NCBI GenBank assembly: GCA_002786355.1
Contig: PGCO01000002.1
Coordinates: 62,001-126,000, forward strand
From: Sediminibacterium sp. FEMGT703S
GTDB taxonomy: Bacteria > Bacteroidota > Bacteroidia > Chitinophagales > Chitinophagaceae
Reading direction: 5' to 3'
DNA: 64,000 bases
Both the position numbers and the translations under genes were made by a program. The stretch's first letter is position 1. Every line of letters starts with the position of its first letter. Below the pieces are notes generated by a model. The model was not told where the DNA came from. It worked only from the letters and a program-made list of their open reading frames with translations, and did no database searches. Below are positions 1 to 9,045 of the stretch, piece after piece.

Positions 1-1091
1 GTTACCCAATTTGTTAGCTTCACATTCGCTGCCCCTCCAGCTGCAGTTTCTAAAGAGGGTAGGGTTCTTGCTACTAATTCAGGGTCACTATAAGTAACCA
101 ATGTTTTAGTATCTATGACCACTTCTGCTGTAGTTCCATTTGCTTCAGCAATATTTTTTGCAATGAGTTTTATTTTTTCATGTACATCTTTTTGAACTTG
201 ATCATCCAATGTTCTAATTGTTCCTTCCATAATAGCTTCTTCAGGAATAATATTAGCTCTTACACCAGATTGAATTTTACCAACAGAAACAACTACAGGG
301 GATTTAGTAATGTCAATATTTCTACTTACAATTGTTTGCAAAGCTTGAATTATTTCTGCACTCACTACAATGGGATCGATGGAGTTCCAAGGATATGCTC
401 CATGACTTTGTTTACCCTTTACTTTAATGGTAAACCAATCTGATGATGCCATAGTGGATCCTGGCTTATAATAAATTTTACCTAAATCATATTTTGAATT
501 GATATGAATACCAAATACTGCATCTACTTTAGGGTTATCCATTGCACCTTCTTTAATCATTAAAGGAGCACCACCTTCTTCATTTGCAGGGGGGCCTTCT
601 TCTGCAGGTTGAAATAAGAAGACTACTGTACCACTAATATCATTTTTAATTTTACTCAATACTTCTGCAGCACCCAATAACATGGCTACATGTGAATCGT
701 GGCCACAAGCATGCATAACAGGAACAGTTGCTCCATTATATTCTCCTTTTGCTTTAGAAGCAAATGGTAAATTGTTTCTTTCTTCTACAGGTAATCCATC
801 CATATCTGCCCTTAATGCCACAACTGGTCCTGGTTTACCACCTTTTAAAATTCCTACCACACCTGTTTTTGCTACAATACGAGTACTAATGCCGAAGCTC
901 TTTAAAGCTTCTTCCACTTTCTTGCATGTATTAAATTCCCGATTCCCCAATTCTGGAAATTCATGAAAATACCTACGCCAATTGATTACTTTGGCATTTT
1001 CGGCTTTAAATAATTGTTCAAGGGTAACTGCAGTGGGTTGTGAAGCAACGGATCCTGATATTAACAAAAGGAGGGATAAAATTTTTTTCAT
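1..1091 (-). CDS. M20-family amidohydrolase (partial, C-terminus beyond window)
   Basis: Reading from the ATG at 1091 leftwards gives an N-terminal signal peptide (MKKILSLLLLISGSVASQ) followed by an M20D metal-dependent amidohydrolase, the family of hippurate hydrolases and N-acyl-amino-acid deacylases. Visible family marks are RADMDGLPV (metal Asp), the metal-binding HACGHDSHVAMLLG block, and FQPAEEG with the catalytic and metal-binding glutamates, followed by the dimerisation domain. The reading frame stays open to base 1, so about 363 residues are present and only the C-terminal end is missing. The signal peptide suggests a periplasmic enzyme. Substrate is not determinable. It is divergent from the gene at 1214. 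The plus-strand open frames inside it are shadows. Confidence 0.9.
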   Translation of the reverse strand, partial: MKKILSLLLLISGSVASQPTAVTLEQLFKAENAKVINWRRYFHEFPELGNREFNTCKKVEEALKSFGISTRIVAKTGVVGILKGGKPGPVVALRADMDGLPVEERNNLPFASKAKGEYNGATVPVMHACGHDSHVAMLLGAAEVLSKIKNDISGTVVFLFQPAEEGPPANEEGGAPLMIKEGAMDNPKVDAVFGIHINSKYDLGKIYYKPGSTMASSDWFTIKVKGKQSHGAYPWNSIDPIVVSAEIIQALQTIVSRNIDITKSPVVVSVGKIQSGVRANIIPEEAIMEGTIRTLDDQVQKDVHEKIKLIAKNIAEANGTTAEVVIDTKTLVTYSDPELVARTLPSLETAAGGAANVKLTNWV

Positions 1092-1213
1092 ATAATGCAG
1101 ATTGTTATTGAATCCTAAGATACTGAATAGACCCAATTAATTGAACCTGAACTTCTAATTTAAATATTCAATTCTGCTGAAGAAAGGTTAACTTACCATA
1201 AACCAATTCAATT

Positions 1214-1633
1214 ATGAAAAAAATAACTTATTTAATTGCAATGGCAATTATTCTGAATGTAACAACTGCTAGCGGTTCAGCTGTTGAAACTACTCATAAA
1301 TCCAGTGAAACAACTAAATCTGCTTCAACTTCGGTTACAATGGATGACGCAGTAGTAACAGACGCCATGAGTCAGTTCAAAAGCTTATCTAGAGTAGATA
1401 GAAAAGCAAAATTAAAAGAAGTGAAATCATTGATGAAAGAGCATAAAGCCAATAAAGCCAGCGCTGCTCCCTCCAATGATAAAGTACTATTAGCCATTCT
1501 GGCTATCTTGTTGCCACCGCTTGCTGTTTATTTGCATGAGGGTACAACCAATAGCACATTTTGGATAAGTGTATTGCTTACGCTGTTATTTTGGATACCG
1601 GGCGTAATATTTGCTTTGATTACTGTATTATAA
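1214..1633 (+). CDS. YqaE/Pmp3-like membrane protein with N-terminal extension
   Basis: 139 residues. Residues 1-22 look like a signal peptide; residues 23-90 are a Ser/Thr/Lys-rich linker with a basic stretch; the last about 48 residues match the Pmp3/YqaE (UPF0057) pattern: a hydrophobic helix with LLPPLAVYLHEG, then FWISVLLTLLFWIPGVIFAL. Stand-alone Pmp3 proteins are about 55 residues with two membrane helices and are linked to membrane potential or stress in yeast, plants and bacteria; longer forms like this are familiar from Bacteroidota. The exact role is unknown. It converges on the mutase gene, whose stop is 1 base away. Confidence 0.75.
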   Translation: MKKITYLIAMAIILNVTTASGSAVETTHKSSETTKSASTSVTMDDAVVTDAMSQFKSLSRVDRKAKLKEVKSLMKEHKANKASAAPSNDKVLLAILAILLPPLAVYLHEGTTNSTFWISVLLTLLFWIPGVIFALITVL

Positions 1634-1634
1634 A

Positions 1635-3197
1635 CTACTTATGTTCACCGTATACTTGGCGAAGTGTATCTGCAATTTCGCCAAGTGTACAATAGGTTTC
1701 AACAGCTTCTACTACCAATGGCATCAAGTTGCTTGAGCCAGCAGCAGCCGCTTTAATTGCGCTTAAGCATTGATCAACTTTTGTTTGATTTCTCTTGCTT
1801 TTCAACTCAGCCAATTTAGCAGTTTGTAGTTGACGAATACTATCGTCTATTTTAAATCCAGGTACTGGATTTTCTTTATCAATAGTAAATTTATTTACCC
1901 CTACAATAATTTTATCGCCATTTTCAATGTTTCGCTGATATTCAAATGCACTGCGGGCAATTTCTTCTTGCATAAAGCCTTGTTCAATAGCACTTACACT
2001 TCCACCCATTGCCGTAATTTTATTCAGCAATTCCCAAGCTTTGTTTTCTACTTCGGCAGTAAGCGATTCAACAAAATAACTACCCGCTAATGGATCAACT
2101 GTATCGGGTGCTCCACTTTCAAAAGCTACTATCTGCTGGGTTCTTAATGCTATTCGAGCCGCTTCTTCTGTTGGCAAACTCAATGCTTCATCATAGCCAT
2201 TGGTATGTAAACTTTGTGTGCCACCTAATACTGCAGCAAGTGTTTGAATAGTAACCCGGCTAATATTGTTTAATGGTTGCTGAGCAGTTAATGTGGCGCC
2301 CCCAGTTTGAGTATGAAAGCGCAACATCATCGCTTTTTCATCCGTTGCACCTAGGTCTTTCATAATACGTGCCCACATTTTTCGGGCGGCACGAAACTTA
2401 GCTACTTCTTCAAATAAATTATTGTGTGCATTAAAAAAGAAGGACAATCTTTTCCCAAATACATTAATGTCTAAACCCTTTGCCAGCGCAGCTTCCACAT
2501 ATGCTTTACCATTACTTAATGTAAACGCAATCTCTTGCACTGCAGTACTCCCTGCTTCGCGAATATGATAACCAGAAATAGAAATAGTATTCCATTTAGG
2601 TAATGAAGTACTACACCATTCAAAAATATCAGTAATAATTCGCATGGAAGGTTTAGGCGGATAGATATAAGTTCCTCTTGCTGCGTACTCTTTTAAAATA
2701 TCATTCTGAATGGTCCCCGTAATTTTATTTAAATCGGCACCTTGCCTTTTTGCCAAAGCAACATACATCGCCAATAAAATAAAACCAGTTGCATTAATAG
2801 TCATTGAAGTACTCACTTTTTCAAGCTCAATATCTTTAAACAACAATTCCATGTCTTCTAAACTATCAATAGCAACACCTACTTTACCTACTTCACCTTC
2901 TGACAATGCATGATCACTATCATACCCAATTTGAGTAGGTAAATCAAAAGCAACGCTTAGCCCCATTACGCCCTGACTCAACAAATAATGGTACCGTTTA
3001 TTACTTTCTTCTGCAGTAGAAAAACCAGCATACTGACGCATCGTCCATAACTTCCCCCTATACATATCTGGTTGTACACCCCTAGTATAAGGAAACTGTC
3101 CTGGCCTATCATGATTCAAGTCTAATGCAACAAGGTCTTCAGCCGTATAACAAGCTTTAATTTCAATTTCACTATCGGTCATTTTATTTACTGGCAT
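1635..3197 (-). CDS. B12-dependent acyl-CoA mutase large subunit (methylmalonyl-CoA mutase N-domain type)
   Basis: 520 residues covering the acyl-CoA-binding TIM-barrel half of the methylmalonyl-CoA mutase family: [20 protein letters not shown] near residue 36, [18 protein letters not shown] near 80, and the [16 protein letters not shown] and [28 protein letters not shown] blocks near 290-350. There is no C-terminal cobalamin-binding domain (no DxHxxG motif), so a separate small B12 subunit, not in this window, is needed for activity. Methylmalonyl-CoA and isobutyryl-CoA mutases share this architecture, so the substrate is not settled. The start is ATG 3197; ATG 3182 is a possible alternative. 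It follows the small membrane-protein gene at 3213 by 15 bp, probably as one transcript. Confidence 0.9.
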   Translation of the reverse strand: MPVNKMTDSEIEIKACYTAEDLVALDLNHDRPGQFPYTRGVQPDMYRGKLWTMRQYAGFSTAEESNKRYHYLLSQGVMGLSVAFDLPTQIGYDSDHALSEGEVGKVGVAIDSLEDMELLFKDIELEKVSTSMTINATGFILLAMYVALAKRQGADLNKITGTIQNDILKEYAARGTYIYPPKPSMRIITDIFEWCSTSLPKWNTISISGYHIREAGSTAVQEIAFTLSNGKAYVEAALAKGLDINVFGKRLSFFFNAHNNLFEEVAKFRAARKMWARIMKDLGATDEKAMMLRFHTQTGGATLTAQQPLNNISRVTIQTLAAVLGGTQSLHTNGYDEALSLPTEEAARIALRTQQIVAFESGAPDTVDPLAGSYFVESLTAEVENKAWELLNKITAMGGSVSAIEQGFMQEEIARSAFEYQRNIENGDKIIVGVNKFTIDKENPVPGFKIDDSIRQLQTAKLAELKSKRNQTKVDQCLSAIKAAAAGSSNLMPLVVEAVETYCTLGEIADTLRQVYGEHK

Positions 3198-3212
3198 GCT
3201 GTTCGTTTTAAT

Positions 3213-3713
3213 TTATAACAATTGCTTGGCTTCGTAACTCAAGGCTTCAGATACTAACTCATGTAAAGCTGATGCTGGATTTGCAACTAAATATTGCATG
3301 ATGGCTTTCTGCAAATCTAATCCTGAAGCTTCAGGAGGTAACTGTTGCCCAATTTGGATGATGATTTGTAAATTTTTTTCTTTCAAATTTTTAACAGCCT
3401 TCCAAGAGGCTGGACTGATATACATTTGTTGCGTAACATTAAAATCAAATTCCTCTCGAATAATTTTAGTGTACATCAATTGTAATTCAGCAGCCGAAAT
3501 GGCACTCGCAGCATTTCTATTGATTAAGTTGGGTAATGCTATTCTATCGGTCAATAAAAGGAGGCGTTCATAGGCTTGCAGGGGGAGCGAACTCGCTACT
3601 TTACTCTGTTGTTTCTCATATATGACCAACCGCCGCTGTAGATAAATCAAATAACCAGCCATGGAAGCAATAAAAACAGCCACAATTACCGTAATTAACA
3701 CCGAATTATCCAT
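3213..3713 (-). CDS. Hypothetical single-pass membrane protein
   Basis: 166 residues; not a family I can name with confidence. Residues 4-25 form one N-terminal transmembrane segment (ITVIVAVFIASMAGYLIYLQ), followed by a soluble, mostly helical domain that contains LPLQAYERLLLLTDRIALPNLI. There are no cysteines and no recognisable catalytic motif. It is the first gene of a two-gene unit with the acyl-CoA mutase and has a good -7 element just upstream (3731-3738). The position suggests co-expression with the mutase but does not reveal a function. Confidence 0.75.
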   Translation of the reverse strand: MDNSVLITVIVAVFIASMAGYLIYLQRRLVIYEKQQSKVASSLPLQAYERLLLLTDRIALPNLINRNAASAISAAELQLMYTKIIREEFDFNVTQQMYISPASWKAVKNLKEKNLQIIIQIGQQLPPEASGLDLQKAIMQYLVANPASALHELVSEALSYEAKQLL

Positions 3714-3730
3714 TCTAAAAATGCTTTGTA

Positions 3731-3738
3731 CAAAGGTA
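3731..3738 (-). promoter_or_regulatory. Bacteroidota -7 promoter element (TACCTTTG)
   Basis: The minus strand reads TACCTTTG, an exact match to TAnnTTTG, 17 bases before the ATG at 3713. It would drive the small membrane protein and the mutase. No clear -33 TTG is seen at the expected distance. Confidence 0.5.
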
Positions 3739-3800
3739 GGGGATCAATAAGGAATTCCTTCTATCGTAAACACAAACAGTGATGGGTTCAGGCAAATTGG

Positions 3801-3808
3801 TAACTTTG
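3801..3808 (+). promoter_or_regulatory. Bacteroidota -7 promoter element (TAACTTTG)
   Basis: Exact match to TAnnTTTG, 17 bases before the ATG at 3826 of the IscA-like gene. Together with the element at 3731-3738 it makes this gap a divergent promoter region. Confidence 0.5.
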
Positions 3809-3825
3809 TAGTCTAAATAATATTT

Positions 3826-4176
3826 ATGGAAACAGCAATTACAACTCAAATTCCAGTAACCCTAACAAAAGGAGCTATTGTAGAAATTAAGCGATTAATG
3901 GCTGAGCCCAACTTTGATACTACGCAACGTTTAAGAGTGGGTGTAAAAGGTGGTGGATGCAGCGGGATGACTTATGTTTTAGGTTTTGATCAAACAGAAA
4001 AAGAAGATGAGCTTTTTGAAATTGAAGGCATACCATGTATCATGAACAAAAGCCATGGATTGTACTTGTATGGCATGGAAGTAGATTGGCAAGGTGGACT
4101 CAACAGTAGAGGATTCACTTTTAGTAATCCAAACGCCAGCAAAACCTGCGGTTGCGGTACTTCGTTTGCAGTATAA
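3826..4176 (+). CDS. HesB/IscA-type iron-sulfur cluster assembly protein
   Basis: 116 residues, usual length for A-type carriers. The three cluster- or iron-binding cysteines are present: Cys45 in KGGGCSGMTY, and Cys108 and Cys110 in KTCGCGTSF. The fold marker SRGFTFSNPNA precedes the last two. A-type carriers pass Fe-S clusters from the SUF or ISC scaffold to target enzymes in the cytoplasm. No other suf/isc gene is adjacent, so assignment to SufA, IscA or ErpA is not made. It has its own promoter-like element and ends at a bidirectional terminator shared with secDF. Confidence 0.9.
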   Translation: METAITTQIPVTLTKGAIVEIKRLMAEPNFDTTQRLRVGVKGGGCSGMTYVLGFDQTEKEDELFEIEGIPCIMNKSHGLYLYGMEVDWQGGLNSRGFTFSNPNASKTCGCGTSFAV

Positions 4177-4254
4177 GCCCAAGGAATAGCTTTTTCAATT
4201 ACGTTAGCGGCTACTCAATCAACTGCAATTAATCTCACCATAATCGATTAAAAT

Positions 4255-4286
4255 AAAAATGCCCCGATTTACATCGAGGCATTTTT
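4255..4286. terminator. Bidirectional hairpin terminator between iscA-like gene and secDF
   Basis: Arms 4255-4268 and 4273-4286 pair over 14 bp with one mismatch around a 4-base loop (TTAC). Outer A/T runs give a U-tract in either direction. It lies between two convergent stop codons (4176 and 4304). Confidence 0.75.
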
Positions 4287-4303
4287 GTTATATAGCAATT
4301 AGC

Positions 4304-7300
4304 TTATTTAGCTTTTGTACCTAAGGCTCTTCCTTTACCGAAATCTACTAAGAAAGGCGCTGCAACAAATATTGAAGAATAAGTACCAGTAGCCACACCA
4401 ATCAACATTGCAAAGGCAAATCCTCTAGTTACTTCACCACCAAAGATGAATAAGATTAAGATAGTTAAGAACACTGTAACCGAAGTCATGATGGTTCTGC
4501 TCAATGTTTCATTGATTGCTCTATTAATGATGGTAGCGTTTGGCGTTCCCTTCATCATAGCACTGTCTTCTCTAATACGATCATAAACAATCACCGTATC
4601 GTTCATTGAGAAACCAATAACGGTAAGTATTGCAGCAATAAAGTGCTGGTCAATTTCTAATGGGAAAGGAACAAAATCCTTTAAGAAACTGAATACAATC
4701 AATGTTACAAAAACGTCGTGCATTAATGCAACAATTGAACCTAAAGAGTATCTCCAATCACGGAAACGGATAAAGATGTATAAACAGATGATGATTACTG
4801 CAAACAAAGTTGCTTTAGTAGCACCCGCTTTTAAATCATCAGAAATAGTAGGTAAAACCGTTTGTGAACCTTGTTTGTAGGTATTTTCAAAAGTATCAAA
4901 ACTTGTACCGCTAGGTAGGTACTTGGTTAATCCTTCGTATAACTTACGCTCTACTTCTGCATCAACATTATTTCCTGTTTCTTTAATTTTATAAGAAGTA
5001 GTGATGTTCACTTGATTCTTAACATCTACTGTTTTAATAATTGGAGCTTCCCCAAACACAGTCTTTAAATCTTGACGGATCATTTCTGGATCAACCGCTT
5101 TGTCAAACTTAATGGTATAACTTCTACCACCAGCAAATTCAACACCTTCATCAAAACCATGGAAGAAAGAAGCAATACCCATTACAAAAATTACCGCGGA
5201 TAGCATGTATGCATACTTTCTGTATTCAATGAACTTGAAATTAGCATGGTTAAAAATCTTTTTAGAGATACCAGTGAAGTATTCAAAGTGTCTGTTCTTA
5301 TTGGTATACCAGTCTGAAATTAAACGAGATACTAAGATTCCACAGAACAATGATAATAAGATACCAATGATTTGTGTGGTTGCGAATCCTAATACAGGAC
5401 CTAAACCAAAGTAAGCAAGGATAATAGCCGTTAATAGGGTAGTGATATGACCATCTAATACAGGAGCAAGAGAACGCTTATATCCCTCATTCACCGCAGC
5501 TGAATAGTTCTTACCCTTGGTTAATTCTTCTTTGATACGCTCAAAGATGATTACGTTGGTATCTACCGCCATACCAATCGTCAATACTAAACCGGCAATA
5601 CCAGGAGCAGTTAAAGTAAATCCTAAGGCACTTAATACACCAATTGTAAATAATAAGTTTAGGATCAATGCAATGTTGGCAACCCATCCTCCAGTATTAA
5701 AGTACAATAACATTAAAGCAAAAATCACCAAGAAAGAAATACCAAAAGACATTGCACCACCTTTGATAGATTCACTACCCAAAGTTGGCCCTACAGTTTG
5801 GCTCTGAACAATTTTAGCAGGAGCAGGTAATTTACCACTCTCTAAAATTTCAGATAAATCTTGTGCTTCTTTAATAGTATAGTTTCCACTGATCTGAGAA
5901 TTACCAGTAGTGATTGGATCATTTACATTAGGAGCAGAATAAACAAAATTGTCTAATACGATGGCAATTGGCTTACCCACATTTCTAGTGGTCATCTTAG
6001 CCCAGATATTAGAACCCACTTTATCCATATTCATTTTAATAGCAATTCTACCGCGCTCATCATAATCCTGAGAAGCACCGGCAATACGGTCACCTTCTAA
6101 TTCGGCTTGACCATTGTCTAAAGTTTTGATTGCATATAGTGTAAGAATGTCTTTAGCTTTAGGATCATCTAATTCAGCTTTACCATACATGAATACCAAG
6201 TTAGAAGGGAATTTGCTTTTTACAGATTCCATTGCTAAATAGTCATTTAAGGTACCAGTATCTTTTGACTGAATATAACCCAATGCAGCAGGATAAACAG
6301 GACGACCATTTTCAGCTTGGTAAGGCTGAGTTAACTGCATTAAACGAAGAATAGGATTCTCTGTTGCTTTGATAGCTGCAGAATCAGTTTTAGCAACAGG
6401 TGATTTAGATGCTAACGCAGAAATGGTAGCTGTTTTGCTTGTATCTCCTTTAGGTTGAACAGCAACAGCCGATTTAGTAGTGTCTACAACAGTAGCAACT
6501 TTATCAGCACCAGTTAAATAATCTTGAACTGCTTTATCTGCAGCAACAATACCCGCTTGTACGTCTTTATTCTCCCAAGTATATACTTCAAAGAATTGAA
6601 GGTTTGCGGTTGACTGTAAATAATTTCTTACACGATCTTTGTCGTTTACACCAGCTAATTCAATATTAATTCTTCCTTTAGCAGGATCTGGATTGATATT
6701 ATTTGATGATACACCAAAACGATCAATTCTAGTTCTTAAGATTCTAAAAGTATTATTGAAAGCAGCTTCTGCTTGCTTGCGTAAGTAGTTTTCAACTTTT
6801 GCATTTGAATCTTCAATCTTTACTGCTGAAGCACTTTTAGTTGCAAAAAATGGAGCTAATTTTCCTTCAGGGCTAACTTTCTTAAATTCCTCTAAGAAAA
6901 GAGTAATTAGGTCTGCACCACTGTTGGCTTTTCTTGCCACAGCAGCATCTAATGCCTTATTGAAGTTAGCGTCTTTAGTATAGTTACTTAAAGACTTGAT
7001 TAAACCATCTAAGCCTACTTCCATGGTAACACTCATACCACCTTGTAAGTCTAGACCCAACATTAATTCCTTTTCTTTAGCACTACGGTAAGTAGTTAAA
7101 CCAAAAGCCAACTTAGTGTCTTTGGTGCTGTCTAATAAACGAAGTAATCTAGTCTTCTTTAGGTCTTCTAAAGAATCGGTGTAAGCAGCTTGTAATTCCT
7201 TATTGCCAGGATACTGTTGTTCTGCTGTTGGAAAACGTTTTAACCACTCTGTGGCTTTCTTTTCCATTGCAGATTCATGGCTGTTTACGAACCAAGTGAA

Positions 7301-7369
7301 TGATAATTGGTAAAGACAAATCAATGTAAGTGCTATGGCAAAAAAACGCACTAAACCTTTCAGTTGCAT
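4304..7369 (-). CDS. secDF: Protein translocase SecDF, fused
   Basis: 1021 residues, SecD and SecF in one chain as is usual in Bacteroidota. The SecD half has an N-terminal membrane helix, the LGLDLQGGMSVTMEV motif near residue 105, a long periplasmic domain, and the membrane block LTIGMAVDTNVIIFERIKEEL near 600. The SecF half has EFAGGRSYTIKFD near 750 and IGFSMNDTVIVYDRIRED near 930. The conserved Asp and Arg of both blocks belong to the proton-driven mechanism that pulls exported proteins from the Sec channel. An unusual low-complexity insert rich in Thr, Ala and Lys lies at about 290-335 of the periplasmic region. It is downstream of an FKBP lipoprotein gene and has a perfect -7 element at 7416-7423. 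Confidence 0.97.
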   Translation of the reverse strand: MQLKGLVRFFAIALTLICLYQLSFTWFVNSHESAMEKKATEWLKRFPTAEQQYPGNKELQAAYTDSLEDLKKTRLLRLLDSTKDTKLAFGLTTYRSAKEKELMLGLDLQGGMSVTMEVGLDGLIKSLSNYTKDANFNKALDAAVARKANSGADLITLFLEEFKKVSPEGKLAPFFATKSASAVKIEDSNAKVENYLRKQAEAAFNNTFRILRTRIDRFGVSSNNINPDPAKGRINIELAGVNDKDRVRNYLQSTANLQFFEVYTWENKDVQAGIVAADKAVQDYLTGADKVATVVDTTKSAVAVQPKGDTSKTATISALASKSPVAKTDSAAIKATENPILRLMQLTQPYQAENGRPVYPAALGYIQSKDTGTLNDYLAMESVKSKFPSNLVFMYGKAELDDPKAKDILTLYAIKTLDNGQAELEGDRIAGASQDYDERGRIAIKMNMDKVGSNIWAKMTTRNVGKPIAIVLDNFVYSAPNVNDPITTGNSQISGNYTIKEAQDLSEILESGKLPAPAKIVQSQTVGPTLGSESIKGGAMSFGISFLVIFALMLLYFNTGGWVANIALILNLLFTIGVLSALGFTLTAPGIAGLVLTIGMAVDTNVIIFERIKEELTKGKNYSAAVNEGYKRSLAPVLDGHITTLLTAIILAYFGLGPVLGFATTQIIGILLSLFCGILVSRLISDWYTNKNRHFEYFTGISKKIFNHANFKFIEYRKYAYMLSAVIFVMGIASFFHGFDEGVEFAGGRSYTIKFDKAVDPEMIRQDLKTVFGEAPIIKTVDVKNQVNITTSYKIKETGNNVDAEVERKLYEGLTKYLPSGTSFDTFENTYKQGSQTVLPTISDDLKAGATKATLFAVIIICLYIFIRFRDWRYSLGSIVALMHDVFVTLIVFSFLKDFVPFPLEIDQHFIAAILTVIGFSMNDTVIVYDRIREDSAMMKGTPNATIINRAINETLSRTIMTSVTVFLTILILFIFGGEVTRGFAFAMLIGVATGTYSSIFVAAPFLVDFGKGRALGTKAK

Positions 7370-7415
7370 ATTAGTAACGGTTTACGAAGTTTTATTCCTG
7401 ATTTTTTCAGGACGG

Positions 7416-7423
7416 CAAAGATA
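7416..7423 (-). promoter_or_regulatory. Bacteroidota -7 promoter element (TATCTTTG) for secDF
   Basis: The minus strand carries TATCTTTG, an exact TAnnTTTG match, in the gap between the FKBP gene and secDF, 46 bases before the secDF ATG at 7369. It suggests secDF can be transcribed independently of the upstream genes. Confidence 0.5.
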
Positions 7424-7436
7424 GGGGAATGAGCGA

Positions 7437-7892
7437 TTAATTCACAGTTACATCAAAGTAAAGCGGTGTATTAGGTGGAATATTGCGATTACCCACACAT
7501 GAATAGGCTAAAGCAGAGGGTATGACTAACTGGATTCGGCCCCCTCTTCTCACCAATGGGATTCCAATAGTCCAACCTTCAATCACACCACTTAATGAGA
7601 AAGAGACAGGTGTTGCAGCAGCGTCAAACACGACTCCATTCAATAATTTCCCTGTATAAACCGCATTTACTTGGGAAGTAGCATTCAAAGGAGCACCGGC
7701 TCCTTGGTTCATAATTTGATACAATAAACCACTGGGATGTTCGGTATAAGTGATATTATTATCGGTACAAAATTTAACCATCGCTGCTTTTTCAGAAGCT
7801 ACAGGTGCAGGTGTACAGCCTGTACTACCTGTTTTACCACAAGAAATTGCCAATATGGCAAATAAACCCAATACGAACAGTGCTTTTTTCAT
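7437..7892 (-). CDS. FKBP-type peptidyl-prolyl cis-trans isomerase, lipoprotein
   Basis: 151 residues. Residues 1-18 are a lipoprotein signal with lipobox LAISC, Cys18 being the lipidation site. The rest is an FKBP domain: TYTEHPSGLLYQIMNQGAGA, then VNAVYTGKLLNGVVFDAAA, VIEGWTIGIPLVRRGGRIQLVIPSALAYS, and the closing PPNTPLYFDVTVN. FKBPs catalyse proline isomerisation during folding; the anchor puts this one in the periplasm or outer membrane. The gene directly precedes secDF on the same strand, which fits a role in folding of newly exported proteins, though that link is inference. Confidence 0.9.
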   Translation of the reverse strand: MKKALFVLGLFAILAISCGKTGSTGCTPAPVASEKAAMVKFCTDNNITYTEHPSGLLYQIMNQGAGAPLNATSQVNAVYTGKLLNGVVFDAAATPVSFSLSGVIEGWTIGIPLVRRGGRIQLVIPSALAYSCVGNRNIPPNTPLYFDVTVN

Positions 7893-7906
7893 TCTCAGTT
7901 TTCTTT

Positions 7907-8254
7907 TTAAGACGCAGAACTATTGTTTATGGCTGCATCTGGTGTATTTAATTTTCGTTTTTTAGCTAAAATTTCTTGATATCGTTGGTCATTCATTTCC
8001 CATTTGAACCTCCGATACATAAATGCAATAAAAATGGAAATGCCGAGAATGGCCATAAATAAAACAAAAGCACTCATTTTACTATTGGCTACCATAGTGG
8101 CACGCTGGTACCAACCCGATAGGATAAACGCAATCACGGTTCCGCCTATGGCAAACCCTGAAGATAGGCCCAACATAAAAGCTTTTCGGCTACTTTTTTC
8201 TTTTTCACTGTTCTCTTGCCAAAAGGCAAAAAAAACATCGTCATCCATTTGCAT
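7907..8254 (-). CDS. Hypothetical membrane protein (two predicted helices)
   Basis: 115 residues, unrecognised. The acidic N-terminus (MQMDDDVFF) is followed by two hydrophobic helices at about 27-47 and 60-80, then a basic tail rich in Lys and Arg. It is first in a minus-strand run with the FKBP lipoprotein (14-bp gap) and secDF. A TAAATTTG element lies only 4 bases before the start codon, so the transcript may be nearly leaderless or start at the second ATG (8248). Confidence 0.65.
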   Translation of the reverse strand: MQMDDDVFFAFWQENSEKEKSSRKAFMLGLSSGFAIGGTVIAFILSGWYQRATMVANSKMSAFVLFMAILGISIFIAFMYRRFKWEMNDQRYQEILAKKRKLNTPDAAINNSSAS

Positions 8255-8258
8255 GGCG

Positions 8259-8266
8259 CAAATTTA
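8259..8266 (-). promoter_or_regulatory. Bacteroidota -7 promoter element (TAAATTTG)
   Basis: Exact TAnnTTTG match on the minus strand, ending 4 bases before the ATG at 8254. A start site about 5-8 bases downstream would fall at or inside the first codons. Confidence 0.4.
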
Positions 8267-8324
8267 GGTCAGTTTGGGGTAAAAATCGTAGATTACTCCA
8301 ACCGCTTGTTTTAACGAAATAATT

Positions 8325-9014
8325 ATGCATTTAAAAAAGTTTACCCCAATCATTTATATATTGGTCTTGTTGGTTCATTGTTTTCTATTATGGGTGGAAC
8401 AATCAGAAATTGCCAGAATTACAAAAATTTTATTAATGCCTTTATTGCTTTTGTATTTATCTGAAGTACTGGCTCCAACTAAAATAAAATCTGTTCTTCC
8501 CAAAAAATTGATTGCACTAGCATTTTTAGCCTCCTGGGGTGGAGATATTTTTTTATTGTACGACGGAAATCTTTTTTTTATTGCTGGCATGCTTTGTTTT
8601 ATTGTAGCTCATTTTTGCTATATCATTCTATTTATCAAAATTCAACCACTCAAAATAAGTAATGCTTTTTTACCCATTTTAGGGGGGATTGTAGTGCTTA
8701 TCATTGGAGCAATCATCATTAATCATTTGGCACCCAAATTGGGGGATTTATATGCACCGGTTGTGGTTTATATGATTGTGATTGCAACAATGTTCAGTAG
8801 CGCAATGATGATTTCGTCGAATACGAATACCAAACGCTATGGTGTAAATTATTTTGTTCCTGGTGCTGCATTATTTGTATTATCAGATTCTGTATTATCA
8901 CTGAATATTTTTGCTTATAAAAATGTTTTTTTAGGAGTAATTGTAATGTTTACCTATGGATTTGCCCAATTTCTTTTGGCAAAAGGATTCAAAAATTACT
9001 TGATGAACAATTAG
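8325..9014 (+). CDS. Lysoplasmalogenase (YhhN/TMEM86 family)
   Basis: 229 residues, almost entirely hydrophobic with about eight membrane helices. The YhhN family blocks are visible: LPKKLIALAFLASWGGDIFL near 65 with the conserved GD, then GMLCFIVAHFCYIILF near 87 with its conserved His, and FVPGAALFVLSDSVLSLN near 180 with the conserved Ser-Asp. Family members hydrolyse the vinyl-ether bond of lysoplasmalogens; bacterial substrates are less certain. The TonB-dependent receptor follows 31 bp later on the same strand. Confidence 0.88.
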   Translation: MHLKKFTPIIYILVLLVHCFLLWVEQSEIARITKILLMPLLLLYLSEVLAPTKIKSVLPKKLIALAFLASWGGDIFLLYDGNLFFIAGMLCFIVAHFCYIILFIKIQPLKISNAFLPILGGIVVLIIGAIIINHLAPKLGDLYAPVVVYMIVIATMFSSAMMISSNTNTKRYGVNYFVPGAALFVLSDSVLSLNIFAYKNVFLGVIVMFTYGFAQFLLAKGFKNYLMNN

Positions 9015-9045
9015 CATTTACTTTGATAATTTGCTATTTTTACCA

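Noticed and set aside
180..966. Plus-strand open frames at 180-443 and 682-966
   Set aside because: They are antisense to a clear M20 amidohydrolase with intact motifs.
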